The notes: generated by a model not told the origin, from the letters alone. 64,000 nucleotides of DNA from Flavobacteriales bacterium (GCA_016712535.1 JADJQW010000002.1:1860001-1924000), one strand, 5' to 3'. Numbered from the stretch's first letter, positions 48,701 through 57,657 are shown. Translations and numbers: made by a program.

Positions 48701-51700
48701 AGGCAGAGCCCGAAGTGCCTGCCGACATGAGCGTACCGGCGCTGGGCTTCAACAGCGCTGCTCGGGATGAGACCATCATCGCTGATCTGTACAAGGAATA
48801 CGCATCCGATCTCCAGCGCGCGGAACGCCTGGTGGACCTTGACGCGCGCGCCGACGCCATCAATGGCATCGAGAGCATGCTCGCCGACAGCCTTCGTGCC
48901 GAGATGCAGCGCCAGGTGGCCGTGCTCAACATGGCCCCGCAACAGGCGGAGGCCGTGCTGCCGCGTGTTGACCGGTTGAGGCGCATGCGCGAAGAGCATC
49001 TGGCACGGGGTGAACAGGCCATCGCGCAGCGCCAAGCCGAACTGGCCGGAGGAGGGGGACAGGCCTCTGACGTGATCGCAGAGGCGGAGACATCGCATTA
49101 CTCGCCGGGTCAGGATCCCATCAAGGATCGCTATGTCGCCATTGACCGATACGCCCGCGATGTCTTCAGCAGCAAGGTGGAGCACCGCAGCACCGCCAAG
49201 GGGATGAGTGATGCGATCGCCTTCCGCGATGCTGATGTGGCGCGCATGGATGATCTGTCCACGCGCATCGATTCCATGGAGAAGCAGCTCGCTGGCATGC
49301 CGCTGGGCAAAGAGAGCGACAAGCTGAGGAAGAAGACCGATCAGCTCATCGACGAGCGCTACATCATCCGCACCGATCTCGGTCAGCGCAGCGCCTTCCT
49401 CATGCGCGAGGAATGGAAGTCCACTGCCGATAGCCTGAAGCGGGTTGAAGCCCTTACGGCCAAGCGGGGCCTCGCTCCGGATGAGCCCCTGCTGGGCATG
49501 GCCCGCGAATTCGCAAGCGAAGCCAATGGCCTGAATGATCGGGCAGCGCAGTTGCGCAAACGCGCTGACCGCAGCGAGGACATCGTGCTCCGTGACAGCC
49601 TTTACCGCCGTGCTTATCGGGATGAGCTGCTCGCGCTGCAAGCTGCCGACAAGGCCATCACGGTGCAGAACTACCTGGCTGGCGAGAAGCACAGCCGTGG
49701 CGAGAAGATCAGCTATGAGGAAGTGGCCGCACGCGTGCTGGGCATACAGCCTGCTCCTGCCGAGCCCATGCTCACGCAGCAGGCCACGAAGCCGAGCCAG
49801 GAGGCGGCTGCACCTTCATCGGAAGCTGCGGCATCCGAGACGGGAGAGCATCCGGCCTTATCGGCCGCCGAGCCCCCTGCGCGCATCGGGGATCGAGAAG
49901 TGAGTCTGGAGGGAATCGCCGTTGCTCCGTCGCTTGAGAGCAAGGATGCCTTGTCCGATCGAGCTTCAACCGGTGAGGTTCAGCAGGCTGGAAGCGGCGC
50001 GCTTGCGGATTCCGTTTCGAGGAAGGCCGGCACTGGGCCCGTCAACTCCATTGCACCCTCAAGCGGCGCTTCGCAAGCCATTGCGCAGGCCGAGCGCCGA
50101 CTCACTGATAAGGACAAGGTGCCCGCACGGCTGTATGAGAGTTTCATGAAGTCCGAGACCGTGACGCTGAACGCTGCGACGTTCGATCCGGAGAGCGACC
50201 CCGATTTGTTCGTGGTAAGGTCTGAGAGCAAGGCACGGGATGCCGCGGAGCTGGAGCAACGGTCACAGGAAGCTGCGGATCGCGCTGCCGCGTTGGCCGA
50301 CAGCGCCACCACTGCCCGCAAGCGCGACCGGGACCGCTTGCAAGCCTTGGCCGTTCGCGAGCGCGCCATCTCCGATTCGCTTCACGCGGCATCGCTGCGG
50401 AGCGCGACGGAAAGTGCCGATCTGAGCAGCATGGCCGAGGAAGCAGTGAAGGCGAAGGCCTTGCGCGAGCGCTTGGTGAAGTTCTATTACCTCACCGCGG
50501 AAGAGCAGCGATTGGTGCTGCTGGAAGGTGATGCCAGCCGCTATTTCCAAGCGAAGGCGCTGGCCATGGAGCAGAGCGAGGCTGCTATGGACGCTGAAGG
50601 CGCAGCGAAGAGCAACCGCGAGGTCGCTGATCTGCTCCGCCAGCAAGCGCGATCCGCTGAGCGCGATGCCGTGGACGGCCGCATCACCGCAGCAGAAGCC
50701 AGCAGCCGAGCCCTCCTGCTCGATGCGCGCGCCGTGCAGCTTGAATTGAAGGCTGATTCGCTCAGCAATATCGCCTCGCGCCTGCGTGGCGCTGCCGGCA
50801 TCAACGAGGCCCAGGCCGGCGTGATGCTGCAGGCCCTGCCGGAGGAGCGCAGCAGCGAGCTGATGGCCATCGAGCAGCGCGCGCGCCGGACGGAAGCATT
50901 GCTAGCGGAATCGCGCGGCCAGGCTGCTGCCGGGCGCGAGCTGACTGCGCAACCAGGATCGGCCCCTCAATCCGCGACCGCTCAATCTTCAAGCTCTCAA
51001 CCTGCGTTGCCGGACCGAAGGGCCGACGCTGCTTCGGATGCGGCGGCGAACGGCGGCGCTCAACCGGCCATTCCCACAACCTCTCCGATCGCCGAAGCGC
51101 TTGGCGAAGGCGGTCAGCCCTCACCCCTCCAGCCATCGACCTTCCGCATGCCCGACGAGCTGGTTGAGGATTTCTTCGTGCTGAATGAGCCGACAGCTCG
51201 CCGGGAGGCAGCGATTCCGATGGATGTGGACCTGCCTTCGGGCATCGTGTTCAAAGTGCAGATCGGTGCATTCCGCAAGCCCATCCCGCAAGAGGCCTTC
51301 AGCGACATGACCCCTGTGATGGGTGAGACCGTGGGCAATGGGCTGGTGCGTTACACCGCGGGCCTCTTCACGGGTGCGCAAGGAGCGCTCGCAGCGAAGG
51401 ACCTGGTGCGTGAGCGCGGCTACCGTGATGCTTTCGTGGTGGCCTACCGCGATGGCAAGCGGATCTCGCTCGGCGAGGCCATGCGTGCCACGCAACAAGG
51501 GGCCGAGCTTGCTGAAAGACCCATCCGGGTCCGTGGGGGATCCGAGGAACCTGCTGCACGCCTGGTGGAATCGCCAGTGCCCGCTGCGCCGCCGGCCATC
51601 GTGATCAAGCAGCCGGTGGCGGGCGTGCAGGCCAGCGAGCCTGCGGATGACGCTGCGATCCTCGCGCGCTATCCCGCCAGCGCGCAGCAGATCGTGGAAT

Positions 51701-52068
51701 CCTTCGTTCCGAGCACCGAGGCTGCGGCCTACTACAATGTGCCGGGCGCAGCTCCTGCGAAGCAGGTGGAGACCATCAAGGGCCTCTTCTTCACCGTGCA
51801 GGTCGGCGTATACAGCCGTCCGGTGCCGCTCGACAAGCTCTTCAACATCACGCCGCTCAACAGCGAGCTCACCGAGAGCGCGAAAGTGCGCTACACCACG
51901 GGCCGCTACATGGACCTCGATGCTGCGCGCATCCGCAAGGATGAGGCGGTGCGCCTTGGCGTGAAGGACGCTTTCATCACGGCCTACCTCAACGGCAAGC
52001 GCATCCCAGTGCGTGAAGGCAGTGCGCTCCTCCAGCAATTCGGAGCGGCCATCCTGGCGCAGCCTTGA
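45718..52068 (+). CDS. giant PorE-like protein: TPR, beta-propeller, CRD, coiled coil, two SPOR-like domains
   Basis: A 2116-residue envelope protein. After a signal peptide (MTRTSGIVCAFLLPVLALG) come TPR repeats (about residues 25-150), a PD40/WD40-like propeller (about 170-340; DEDFPFMHPSGKTFYFSG, SMGGYDVFRAGYD), and a carboxypeptidase-regulatory-like domain (about 345-425; VRTDINGNYALSLPRAGRY). About 1350 residues of charged, Ala/Glu/Arg-rich coiled coil follow. Two SPOR-like domains (about 1841-1921 and 2021-2101; FKVQIGAFRKPIPQ, FTVQVGVYSRPVPL) end it. The first three modules match T9SS component PorE, which normally ends in OmpA_C; SPOR domains would also bind peptidoglycan. ATG 45718 starts the signal peptide. 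Role is inferred. Confidence 0.8.
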   Translation: MTRTSGIVCAFLLPVLALGQGGDQQVRAKADQLFQEQRFAEAMPLYSQLVSLTPSDRTLNYRFGACLLHGSADKEQAIGHLKFATDAPTTDPLAWYWLGRAYHLNYRFKEAQTAYQRFLGTADKKLLAAYPVEALQKQCRNGEKLLSNLKEITVRSKVEVADADFFRFYDLADIGGRLVVLPEELKTSLDKKRKHRSLVHLPERNGPIYFSSYGKDGATGLDIYRSELLPDGTYAAAVKLAGYINTEQDEDFPFMHPSGKTFYFSGKGHNSMGGYDVFRAGYDKGLDAFGRPENLDFAVSTPDDDILYIVDAEQKEACFASGRNSKQGMLHVYRVGTAQAPVNITVFKGTYASSLDKEDRKASIVVEDMLTQEQVAVVRTDINGNYALSLPRAGRYRYRVDCGPSGKTHTGVVDVPKAEGPRAYRQELILDRNGDLERLTIRNYFDDPLGEDMVALALDEIKRRARLDVSTREVVAEVPKPVEQPTGDLLTRAGFTGDIDQARALQLASDDAREREAQSLEEQAMAGEAFAIALDATQEAEKAALKADDLVKRASAITDDEQQRNALMTEAAIERQRAREAAMRARAAQSTGVALSTAALNSRQRAAEADKLSSDLKGAITAKDDEKALAHLRTLKLRLDERAKPELAQEPAEQARRNVQEQEKEAARLLAMAKAKRDEESELADGLARLKRERIESRARSKQEELDRRIAELEQQQQALRDETQAAVRRAEIAERQTAVVRGQASLTRHLTQTTERGAGSELTAAQSEQLGMRISSTDQRVAALPIDERFDAAAMAQRSEAETRAFDWDLASAAQAIGEQRDSTRTAERNADRNERLEAARNAELPASAAGDKNVRSTTAAQAPQTSGTEDRGLPEDAQRVANRSTTQPSTGTTDRTVQSATIAQVTRTSGTEERLATEAQEAGEAELEQSQGLNGVAPDGASDQRFVLENERAELQQLAGAERDRAKREQIQQRITAIEESLARLDAQAGTPEAEPEVPADMSVPALGFNSAARDETIIADLYKEYASDLQRAERLVDLDARADAINGIESMLADSLRAEMQRQVAVLNMAPQQAEAVLPRVDRLRRMREEHLARGEQAIAQRQAELAGGGGQASDVIAEAETSHYSPGQDPIKDRYVAIDRYARDVFSSKVEHRSTAKGMSDAIAFRDADVARMDDLSTRIDSMEKQLAGMPLGKESDKLRKKTDQLIDERYIIRTDLGQRSAFLMREEWKSTADSLKRVEALTAKRGLAPDEPLLGMAREFASEANGLNDRAAQLRKRADRSEDIVLRDSLYRRAYRDELLALQAADKAITVQNYLAGEKHSRGEKISYEEVAARVLGIQPAPAEPMLTQQATKPSQEAAAPSSEAAASETGEHPALSAAEPPARIGDREVSLEGIAVAPSLESKDALSDRASTGEVQQAGSGALADSVSRKAGTGPVNSIAPSSGASQAIAQAERRLTDKDKVPARLYESFMKSETVTLNAATFDPESDPDLFVVRSESKARDAAELEQRSQEAADRAAALADSATTARKRDRDRLQALAVRERAISDSLHAASLRSATESADLSSMAEEAVKAKALRERLVKFYYLTAEEQRLVLLEGDASRYFQAKALAMEQSEAAMDAEGAAKSNREVADLLRQQARSAERDAVDGRITAAEASSRALLLDARAVQLELKADSLSNIASRLRGAAGINEAQAGVMLQALPEERSSELMAIEQRARRTEALLAESRGQAAAGRELTAQPGSAPQSATAQSSSSQPALPDRRADAASDAAANGGAQPAIPTTSPIAEALGEGGQPSPLQPSTFRMPDELVEDFFVLNEPTARREAAIPMDVDLPSGIVFKVQIGAFRKPIPQEAFSDMTPVMGETVGNGLVRYTAGLFTGAQGALAAKDLVRERGYRDAFVVAYRDGKRISLGEAMRATQQGAELAERPIRVRGGSEEPAARLVESPVPAAPPAIVIKQPVAGVQASEPADDAAILARYPASAQQIVESFVPSTEAAAYYNVPGAAPAKQVETIKGLFFTVQVGVYSRPVPLDKLFNITPLNSELTESAKVRYTTGRYMDLDAARIRKDEAVRLGVKDAFITAYLNGKRIPVREGSALLQQFGAAILAQP
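50960..51005 (+). repeat. CAACC/TCAA tract inside the giant gene
   Basis: Words CCTCAATCC, CTCAATCTTCAAGCTCTCAACC run in frame, encoding a Ser/Gln/Ala-rich linker (SAPQSATAQSSSSQPA) between the coiled coil and the first SPOR-like domain. The word TCAAGCT also occurs in the pyrD tract. Confidence 0.45.
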
Positions 52069-52098
52069 GCGCGATCCTGCGGATAGGCCGGTTCAGGC

Positions 52099-53523
52099 TT
52101 AAGCGCCTGCGTGCTTGACAGCCTCTTCCACCGGCAGGTAGCCCAAGAGCTGAAGCATGCGCTCAGCGCTCTGTTGCTCAGCGAAGACGGAATCGACAAG
52201 TGTGCCATCAGGCAGGCGGTCGATGAGCACGTGCTTGGGCTTGGGGATGAGGCAGTGCTGGATTCCGCCGAATCCGCCCAAGGTGTCTTGGTAGGCGCCG
52301 GTGTTGAAGTAGCCGATGTACTGTTTCTTCTCCTCGTTGTACTTGGGCAGGTAGATCGCGTTGACGTGCTGCTCGCTGTTGTAGTAGTCGTCGCTGTCGC
52401 AGGTCATGCCGCCGAGGAAGACGCGCTCGTACTCGTCGTGCCAGTTGTTCACGGGCAGCATGATGAAGCGCTTGCTGATGGCCCAGGTGTCGGGCAGGGT
52501 GGTCATGAAGCTGCCGTCGATCATGTCCCAGCGCTCCTTCTCGTTCTGCTTCTTCTGATAGACGATGCTGAAGAAGGTGGCGCCGCTGTCGCTCACGGTG
52601 AAGCTGCCGAACTCGCTGAAGATGTTGGGCTCCTGCACCTTGTTCTCCTCGCACACATCCTTGATGCGGCCCACGATCTCGCCGATCATGTAGTCGGTAT
52701 CGAAGCTGAAGTTGAGGCTGTTCTTGATGGGCAGTCCGCCGCCGATGTCGAGCGTGTCCAGCGTGCGGCAGAGCTTCCAGAGGTCGCAGTACACGTTCAC
52801 GCACTTGCTCAGCTCGTTCCAGTAGTAGGCGGTGTCGGTGATGCCGGTGTTGATGAAGAAGTGCATCAGCTTCAAGCGGAATTTCTTCTGCTTGCTGATG
52901 TTGCGCATGTAGAAGGGGATGATGTCCTTGTAGCCGATCCCCAGGCGGCTGGTGTAGAACTCGAACTTGGGCGCTTCCTCGGCGGCGATGCGGATGCCGA
53001 TGTCGCAGTGGCCCTCGATCACCTCGTCCAGGGCGTAGATCTCGCCCATGTTGTCGATGATGGGCACCACCTTGAATCCGCGGTTGGCCAGGCGGCCGAT
53101 GCCCTTGATGTAGCGCTCGTCCTTGAAGCCGTTGCAGAGGATGGTGCTGTCCTTGGTGATGCGGCCCCGCTCGATGAGCAGCTCGATCATCTCCAGGTCG
53201 TAGGCGCTGCTGGTCTCCAGGTTCACGCCCTTCTTCAGAACCTGGTCGATGACGTAGTGGAAGTGGTTGCTCTTGGTGCAGTAGAAGTACTCGTACTTCC
53301 CTTGGTAGTCGTGCGCGGCGAAGGCCTTGGCGAAGCTGCTCCGCGCCATCTCGATCTTCTCGCCGATCTTGGGCAGGTAGGTGATCCGCAGCGGGGTGCC
53401 GTGCTTCTTCAGCAGGTCAACCAGCGGCAGGTCGTTCCAGATTAGGTTCTCGCCGTCGAGCTTGAATTCGTCCTTCGGGAAGTCGAAGGTCTGCTCGATG
53501 AGGTCGACGTAGCGGGTCTTCAT
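52099..53523 (-). CDS. speA: biosynthetic arginine decarboxylase, Bacteroidota type
   Basis: PLP-dependent fold-III decarboxylase turning arginine into agmatine for polyamine synthesis. The 474-residue protein has the N-terminal PLP-lysine motif EYFYCTKSNHFHYV, LETSSAYDLEMIELLIERG, the DTLDIGGGLPIKNS phosphate-binding loop, FSEFGSFTVSDSGATFF, and C-terminal GAYQDTLGGFGGIQHCLIPK with the active-site Cys/aromatic region. It is shorter than the about 630-residue E. coli enzyme but fits the Bacteroidota form. It converges with the giant gene, 30 bp apart. A possible promoter lies about 250 bp upstream. Confidence 0.9.
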   Translation of the reverse strand: MKTRYVDLIEQTFDFPKDEFKLDGENLIWNDLPLVDLLKKHGTPLRITYLPKIGEKIEMARSSFAKAFAAHDYQGKYEYFYCTKSNHFHYVIDQVLKKGVNLETSSAYDLEMIELLIERGRITKDSTILCNGFKDERYIKGIGRLANRGFKVVPIIDNMGEIYALDEVIEGHCDIGIRIAAEEAPKFEFYTSRLGIGYKDIIPFYMRNISKQKKFRLKLMHFFINTGITDTAYYWNELSKCVNVYCDLWKLCRTLDTLDIGGGLPIKNSLNFSFDTDYMIGEIVGRIKDVCEENKVQEPNIFSEFGSFTVSDSGATFFSIVYQKKQNEKERWDMIDGSFMTTLPDTWAISKRFIMLPVNNWHDEYERVFLGGMTCDSDDYYNSEQHVNAIYLPKYNEEKKQYIGYFNTGAYQDTLGGFGGIQHCLIPKPKHVLIDRLPDGTLVDSVFAEQQSAERMLQLLGYLPVEEAVKHAGA

Positions 53524-53861
53524 AGGTCAGCGGTAAGGGGGCAATGGCAAGCGCAGAAGGCCATGGTGACCGACTTTCTTGGAGCTTGCTTCCGATATGT
53601 GATGCATGGAAGTCCCTTGCGCGTGGGCGGCTGCGATGAGCCGGGGCACGGGGAGGGCGCGCGATTCCATCAGCGGAAAGCGGAGCGAGCGGCACCGGCA
53701 ACAGCGATGAGCAGTGCCGACCAGCTAAGGCCGCAGATGCCGGAGATGCGGTTGAATGCCATGCGTTCGCGTGCAAAGTAAAGGAGCATAACGATGCGCG
53801 CTCACGCAATGGCGCATCGCGAAACGAGCGCAACCCTATGGTTCGGAGCTGCAGGCCTCCT
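53524..53861. other. 338-bp intergenic region, possible long speA leader
   Basis: No convincing gene was found in either direction. On the minus strand TTACTTTGC (53773-53781), resembling TAnnTTTG, would place a transcription start near 53767 and leave about 245 nt of leader before speA. The leader is G+C-rich and contains no hairpin that I can assign. The 53780-53861 part lies between that box and the 3' end of the Ig-like gene. Confidence 0.4.
53773..53780 (-). promoter_or_regulatory. TACTTTGC box upstream of speA
   Basis: The minus strand reads TACTTTGC 249 nt before the speA ATG, the only plausible promoter word in the gap. Confidence 0.35.
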
Positions 53862-55862
53862 CTAGGGCTCGAACATCGAGTTGCTCTCAGCACCGCGGAT
53901 GCAGCGGCATGCGTATCCGTTGATGGAGGGATTGATACCGATCACACCAGAGCCTGGGGCCGAAGTGGAGATGGATGCGTAACGGAAGTAGGGGGTGATG
54001 AAATCCGGATCGACACGACTTGATGTCCAGAACAGGGCACCGTCGGGAATCGGTGTTGTCCCAATGAGTGCTGGATCCCATGATCCTATGTCGGCATGTA
54101 TTGTTCCATAAGGGCCCGCGTTGAATCCGTCCGGGTCCGTCCACCCAAGACCCGCATACGCAGCGAACGTCATCAAAGCGCTCCATTCACTGGCCCGGGG
54201 CACCCGCCATCCTGCGGGGCAGAGAAGGCCAGGTTGATAGCCCATGTACAAATGGCCTGCGTACGAGCCCAAGGGGTTCGGGAAATACGCGATCGGAGGG
54301 TGGTTGAATCCACCGGATATGAACCAATCCGTATTCCACTCCATGCCCCATTGCTCCAAGGTGAGTGTGTCGCGCAAGGGAACGCCATTATTGTAGTGCG
54401 TCACGCGAAGGTTCTGCTTTGTCCAGCACTTGCCGCCTAGGTTGACGACGTCGTATTCGTTGCCATCGATATCGGTGACGGTGAGGGGGCAAGGGACATC
54501 GGCCGTGAACAGGAGGGGAGCGCCCACGCTGTAGTTGCAATCATCCAGGTTTGAGGCTATGACCTCTTGGGGCTCTGCGTGATCGCCCAAGACCCATGTG
54601 GCTTCTGCGATCCCTTGCGCGTCGGTGGCGTCGGTTGCCGTCACGCTGCCGCCTCCGGAGTTGACGACGAAGGCCACTACGTTGTCGTGGACCGGGTCTC
54701 CATTCTGATCCGTCACCTTCACCCGTAGAGGTTGAGACAGTGGTTGGAAGGAAACGCCGGCTTGTTCGTTGCCGGAGAATTCCGGAAACGCGAGATCGAC
54801 AAGTCCGAAGTAGCCATTGAACTCCACATGTGGCGGAACGACTTCAATGCTCCCTGGGACTTCAGGTGTTGCTTCAACGCGTTGATGGTCCAGGCAATTT
54901 GTACCCAAGGTCCAATTCAAAGTGACGTATCCATTGGCATCCGAGATCGCCGTGGCGGCGCCGACCTGGCCGCCACCGAACACCTCGAAATTCACCGGTA
55001 TGCCAGCGATTGGGTGGTCAAAATTGAATTGGATATTCCCGAAATCGCTCACAAGCTGCAGGGTCTTTTCTTCACACGCGGTACCGGGATCCGTAACGCA
55101 ATTTGTGCTGGTCACTTCCAGCACACGCAATGGCCTGAACGTGGCCGTGAAATGGATGGGGCTTCCCTCCACATGGTTCCCTTCGGCATCGAGCAAATAA
55201 GCCACTACTTCCTGTTCCCCATCGGCGTAGCTCCCCAAGGTCCAGAGGCCATAACCGGAACCCGTTGCATCAGTCACCACTTCCGGGGTGATCATCTCCC
55301 CACCGCCGGAGACCACATCGAAGTCGACAGTGATATTCGGGACGGGGGCAAAAGGTGAAAGCGAGCCGACCACACGGAACTCCAGTCCTCCGGGCAGGTC
55401 CATGTTGGGCAGGCCTTGCTGGTTGTTTCCGCCGACCAGTTCTAGTCGCAGCGGCGAAGCCTCAGCAACCACAGAGAATGGACTTCCATCCACATGGTTG
55501 CCGTTGCCGTCCTTGAGGGAAACCACCATGCTTTGCGTGGAAACGCCGGGCTGTCCTTGACCAAGGGTCCAATTCCGCTGCGCGGTTCCATCCGCTTGCG
55601 TAGGCTCCTCAGCAGGTGCAACGGTGCCACAGGTGGCACACGGCTCGAACTTGACAAGATTACCAGCAGAAGGCCAATTGGCCAGTTCGGTGCCGCCTGC
55701 GACCAAGGTGCTAAGTGATCGGGCGATGATTGGCGCTGGCAACACGGTTTCCAAGGTTCCAACTTGATCCGAACCTGATACGTACTCGACCCGACCGGGG
55801 GCCTTCCACTCGACTACAGGGGGGTGTTGACCACGAACCCTCAATTGCCCATTCCTCGTCAC
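53862..55862 (-). CDS. secreted Ig-like/FISUMP protein, 3' part of a frameshifted gene
   Basis: The 666-codon frame has four to five Big_1-like Ig repeats (LRLELVGGNNQQGLPNMDLP, FRVVGSLSPFAPVPNITVDF, TDATGSGYGLWTLGSYADGE, DVVSGGGEM) and then an FISUMP (Fibrobacter succinogenes major paralogous) domain: VTDIDGNEYDVVNLGGKCWT, TKQNLRVTHYNNG, CPAGWRVPRASEWSALM and the end GYACRCIRGAE. The first about 15 codons are an artefact of the alternative frame. The real sequence continues from the 5' part through VVEWKAPGRVEYVSGS. A single extra C in the C6 run at 55819-55824 separates the halves. No T9SS domain was seen; the FISUMP domain is terminal. Confidence 0.8.
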   Translation of the reverse strand: MTRNGQLRVRGQHPPVVEWKAPGRVEYVSGSDQVGTLETVLPAPIIARSLSTLVAGGTELANWPSAGNLVKFEPCATCGTVAPAEEPTQADGTAQRNWTLGQGQPGVSTQSMVVSLKDGNGNHVDGSPFSVVAEASPLRLELVGGNNQQGLPNMDLPGGLEFRVVGSLSPFAPVPNITVDFDVVSGGGEMITPEVVTDATGSGYGLWTLGSYADGEQEVVAYLLDAEGNHVEGSPIHFTATFRPLRVLEVTSTNCVTDPGTACEEKTLQLVSDFGNIQFNFDHPIAGIPVNFEVFGGGQVGAATAISDANGYVTLNWTLGTNCLDHQRVEATPEVPGSIEVVPPHVEFNGYFGLVDLAFPEFSGNEQAGVSFQPLSQPLRVKVTDQNGDPVHDNVVAFVVNSGGGSVTATDATDAQGIAEATWVLGDHAEPQEVIASNLDDCNYSVGAPLLFTADVPCPLTVTDIDGNEYDVVNLGGKCWTKQNLRVTHYNNGVPLRDTLTLEQWGMEWNTDWFISGGFNHPPIAYFPNPLGSYAGHLYMGYQPGLLCPAGWRVPRASEWSALMTFAAYAGLGWTDPDGFNAGPYGTIHADIGSWDPALIGTTPIPDGALFWTSSRVDPDFITPYFRYASISTSAPGSGVIGINPSINGYACRCIRGAESNSMFEP

Positions 55863-57657
55863 CGTTCGTCAGACCAACGCCCAACGTGAGTTTGCCAGTC
55901 GTGGTTAATGCCACATGATGGCCTTCGGCGCTCCACGCAGTCTCCAATCGCAAGCTTGGCCCGATCTCGAGGTATCCTCCTACTGGGACACCTCCGATGA
56001 GCAGAGTCGCTTTAAGGATGCCATCCAGATCCGCACCAATGTTCACGTTAGCCGGACCGGAGTCCTGGACGACAATGGAAGGCGAGGACGCATGCATGTG
56101 GAAGAAGTGTTCGTTTCCGCTTTCTCCATGCTTGACCCCGCCGCTCACTGTGCCGTTCATGTTGAAGAGCGCATCGTACCCTGCTGCACCAGCGAAGCTC
56201 CCTTCGAGCGAAACCTGCGCGGTGAAATGCGCCAGAATCGGGATACCGAACGGGCCAGGCAACGCCACCGCCCCAAGGAACAGCGGAGGGGTTTCAACTG
56301 GAGGCCCATTCAAGGCTCCTTGGAGCGCTAATCTTCCTTGTGCCGCAATGCTGCCTTCTACTCCCCGCCAGACATCAACGAAACCTGTTGAGTTGATCCT
56401 TGCTCTTTCCAGGAAACCGAAATTGAGGCTGTTCGAAAAGTCGATGAGGCCACCTTGAATACCGAACCCAGAAGGGAGGGTAATAGAGAGCGGCCCGAAA
56501 GAGGCGCTTGCCGCATCTGAATTGACCTGCAACTCGTATTGCATTTCGCCTGATTCCACGATGTCCAAGAAGTTGCCCGGCACCGACTCGATGGTCACAG
56601 TATTGCCATCCAGAGTGACGTTGGAAACAACCCGGATCCATCCCCCAGCGGCATACACCACGAGCGTATGGCCGGCGGCGATTGTCGGCATTGGTCCTTG
56701 AATGTCGAACACCATCACGTTGCCACTATCCAGCTCGCTTTGGCCGTAGTCCAGCACCCATTCGGTGGAATCGACGAAGTGCACGTTCGGCTTGAATACC
56801 AGCGAATCATCCGGTATGTAATCCTCCCGCTCATCGGTGGGCACGTTCCCGCCTATCGCCACGAGCACTGGATCGCGATCGTTGCCTTGGCCCACGTACT
56901 GCACGCGGCTATCCAGGTTCACATCCGGGTTGGTGTATTGATCATGGGTCACTTCCGTCGGCACATTGCCGCCGATGTTCACGAGTATGGGGTCGCGGTC
57001 GTTGTCCTGCCCCACGTAGCGCACGGTGCCATCGAAGCTCACATCGCCGGGCCAGAGGCCCCAGAGCGTGCTGTCGGCATTCAGGGGTTGCAGGGCGTCC
57101 GTCCCACCGCGCGTGTTATTGGGGGCTTCGGCGTTACTGAAGTCAACAAGGACGGGGTTGCCATCGAGCAGCACCGAGCGGTTGGTGATCACGCCCAGGT
57201 GGTTCCGGTGCCGTACTGCCACTTGGTAGCGGCCAGCATCCACGCAGAACGACAGCGGCTGCCCATTCGCGGCGATCACCTCGCCGTTGCGCTTCAGGAG
57301 CGCGCTCTTCGTTGCTATGCGTTTGCCGGGGTCGTTGGGATGCCGCACCTCCACCACCACCCAGTCAACGATGGCATGCGGGCCGGTGATGTTGAGCAAC
57401 GATGCATGCATGAGCTCTCCACCGCCGCCGCCCCGGTGCGTGTAGCCCAACGCGGCATAGGGTTCCGTCAAGGGCACCACGCCATGCACGCGCAGCGAAT
57501 CGGACATCAGGGGCTCCGAGGCGGCAGGGTCGCACGCGCCGGCGAGGTTCAAGCGCAGCTCGAGTGGTTTGGGATCCGGGCATTGCGCGCGCAAAACGGC
57601 TGTGCTTGCGAAGGCAAGGACGCTGAGCGCGGCGAGTTGGCGGAGAAACTTTCGCAT
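55711..57657 (-). CDS. secreted protein, 5' part of a frameshifted Ig-like gene
   Basis: A 648-codon frame from ATG 57657, with signal peptide MRKFLRQLAALSVLAFASTA. It contains a repeated dockerin-like unit (VRYVGQDNDRDPILVNIGGN, then VQYVGQGNDRDPVLVAIGGN), a VFDIQGPMPTIAAG segment and beta-rich sequence to about 55820. There the frame goes from GSWSTPP into nonsense (CSRVEGPRSGRVRIRFGSS) while the other frame carries VVEWKAPG in its place. Together with the 3' part this would make one secreted protein of about 1260 residues. The frameshift is either an assembly error or a phase-variable run. Confidence 0.78.
   Translation of the reverse strand: MRKFLRQLAALSVLAFASTAVLRAQCPDPKPLELRLNLAGACDPAASEPLMSDSLRVHGVVPLTEPYAALGYTHRGGGGGELMHASLLNITGPHAIVDWVVVEVRHPNDPGKRIATKSALLKRNGEVIAANGQPLSFCVDAGRYQVAVRHRNHLGVITNRSVLLDGNPVLVDFSNAEAPNNTRGGTDALQPLNADSTLWGLWPGDVSFDGTVRYVGQDNDRDPILVNIGGNVPTEVTHDQYTNPDVNLDSRVQYVGQGNDRDPVLVAIGGNVPTDEREDYIPDDSLVFKPNVHFVDSTEWVLDYGQSELDSGNVMVFDIQGPMPTIAAGHTLVVYAAGGWIRVVSNVTLDGNTVTIESVPGNFLDIVESGEMQYELQVNSDAASASFGPLSITLPSGFGIQGGLIDFSNSLNFGFLERARINSTGFVDVWRGVEGSIAAQGRLALQGALNGPPVETPPLFLGAVALPGPFGIPILAHFTAQVSLEGSFAGAAGYDALFNMNGTVSGGVKHGESGNEHFFHMHASSPSIVVQDSGPANVNIGADLDGILKATLLIGGVPVGGYLEIGPSLRLETAWSAEGHHVALTTTGKLTLGVGLTNGDEEWAIEGSWSTPPCSRVEGPRSGRVRIRFGSSWNLGNRVASANHRPIT

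Noticed and set aside
47485..49692. 735-codon minus-strand open frame inside the giant gene
   Set aside because: It is antisense to an Ala/Glu/Arg coiled coil; the apparent peptide is Leu/Arg/Gly noise and the plus-strand frame has clear domain structure.
52111..53445. 444-codon plus-strand frame opposite speA
   Set aside because: The minus strand encodes a complete arginine decarboxylase with catalytic motifs; the opposite frame is Val/Ala/Leu/Asp-rich noise.
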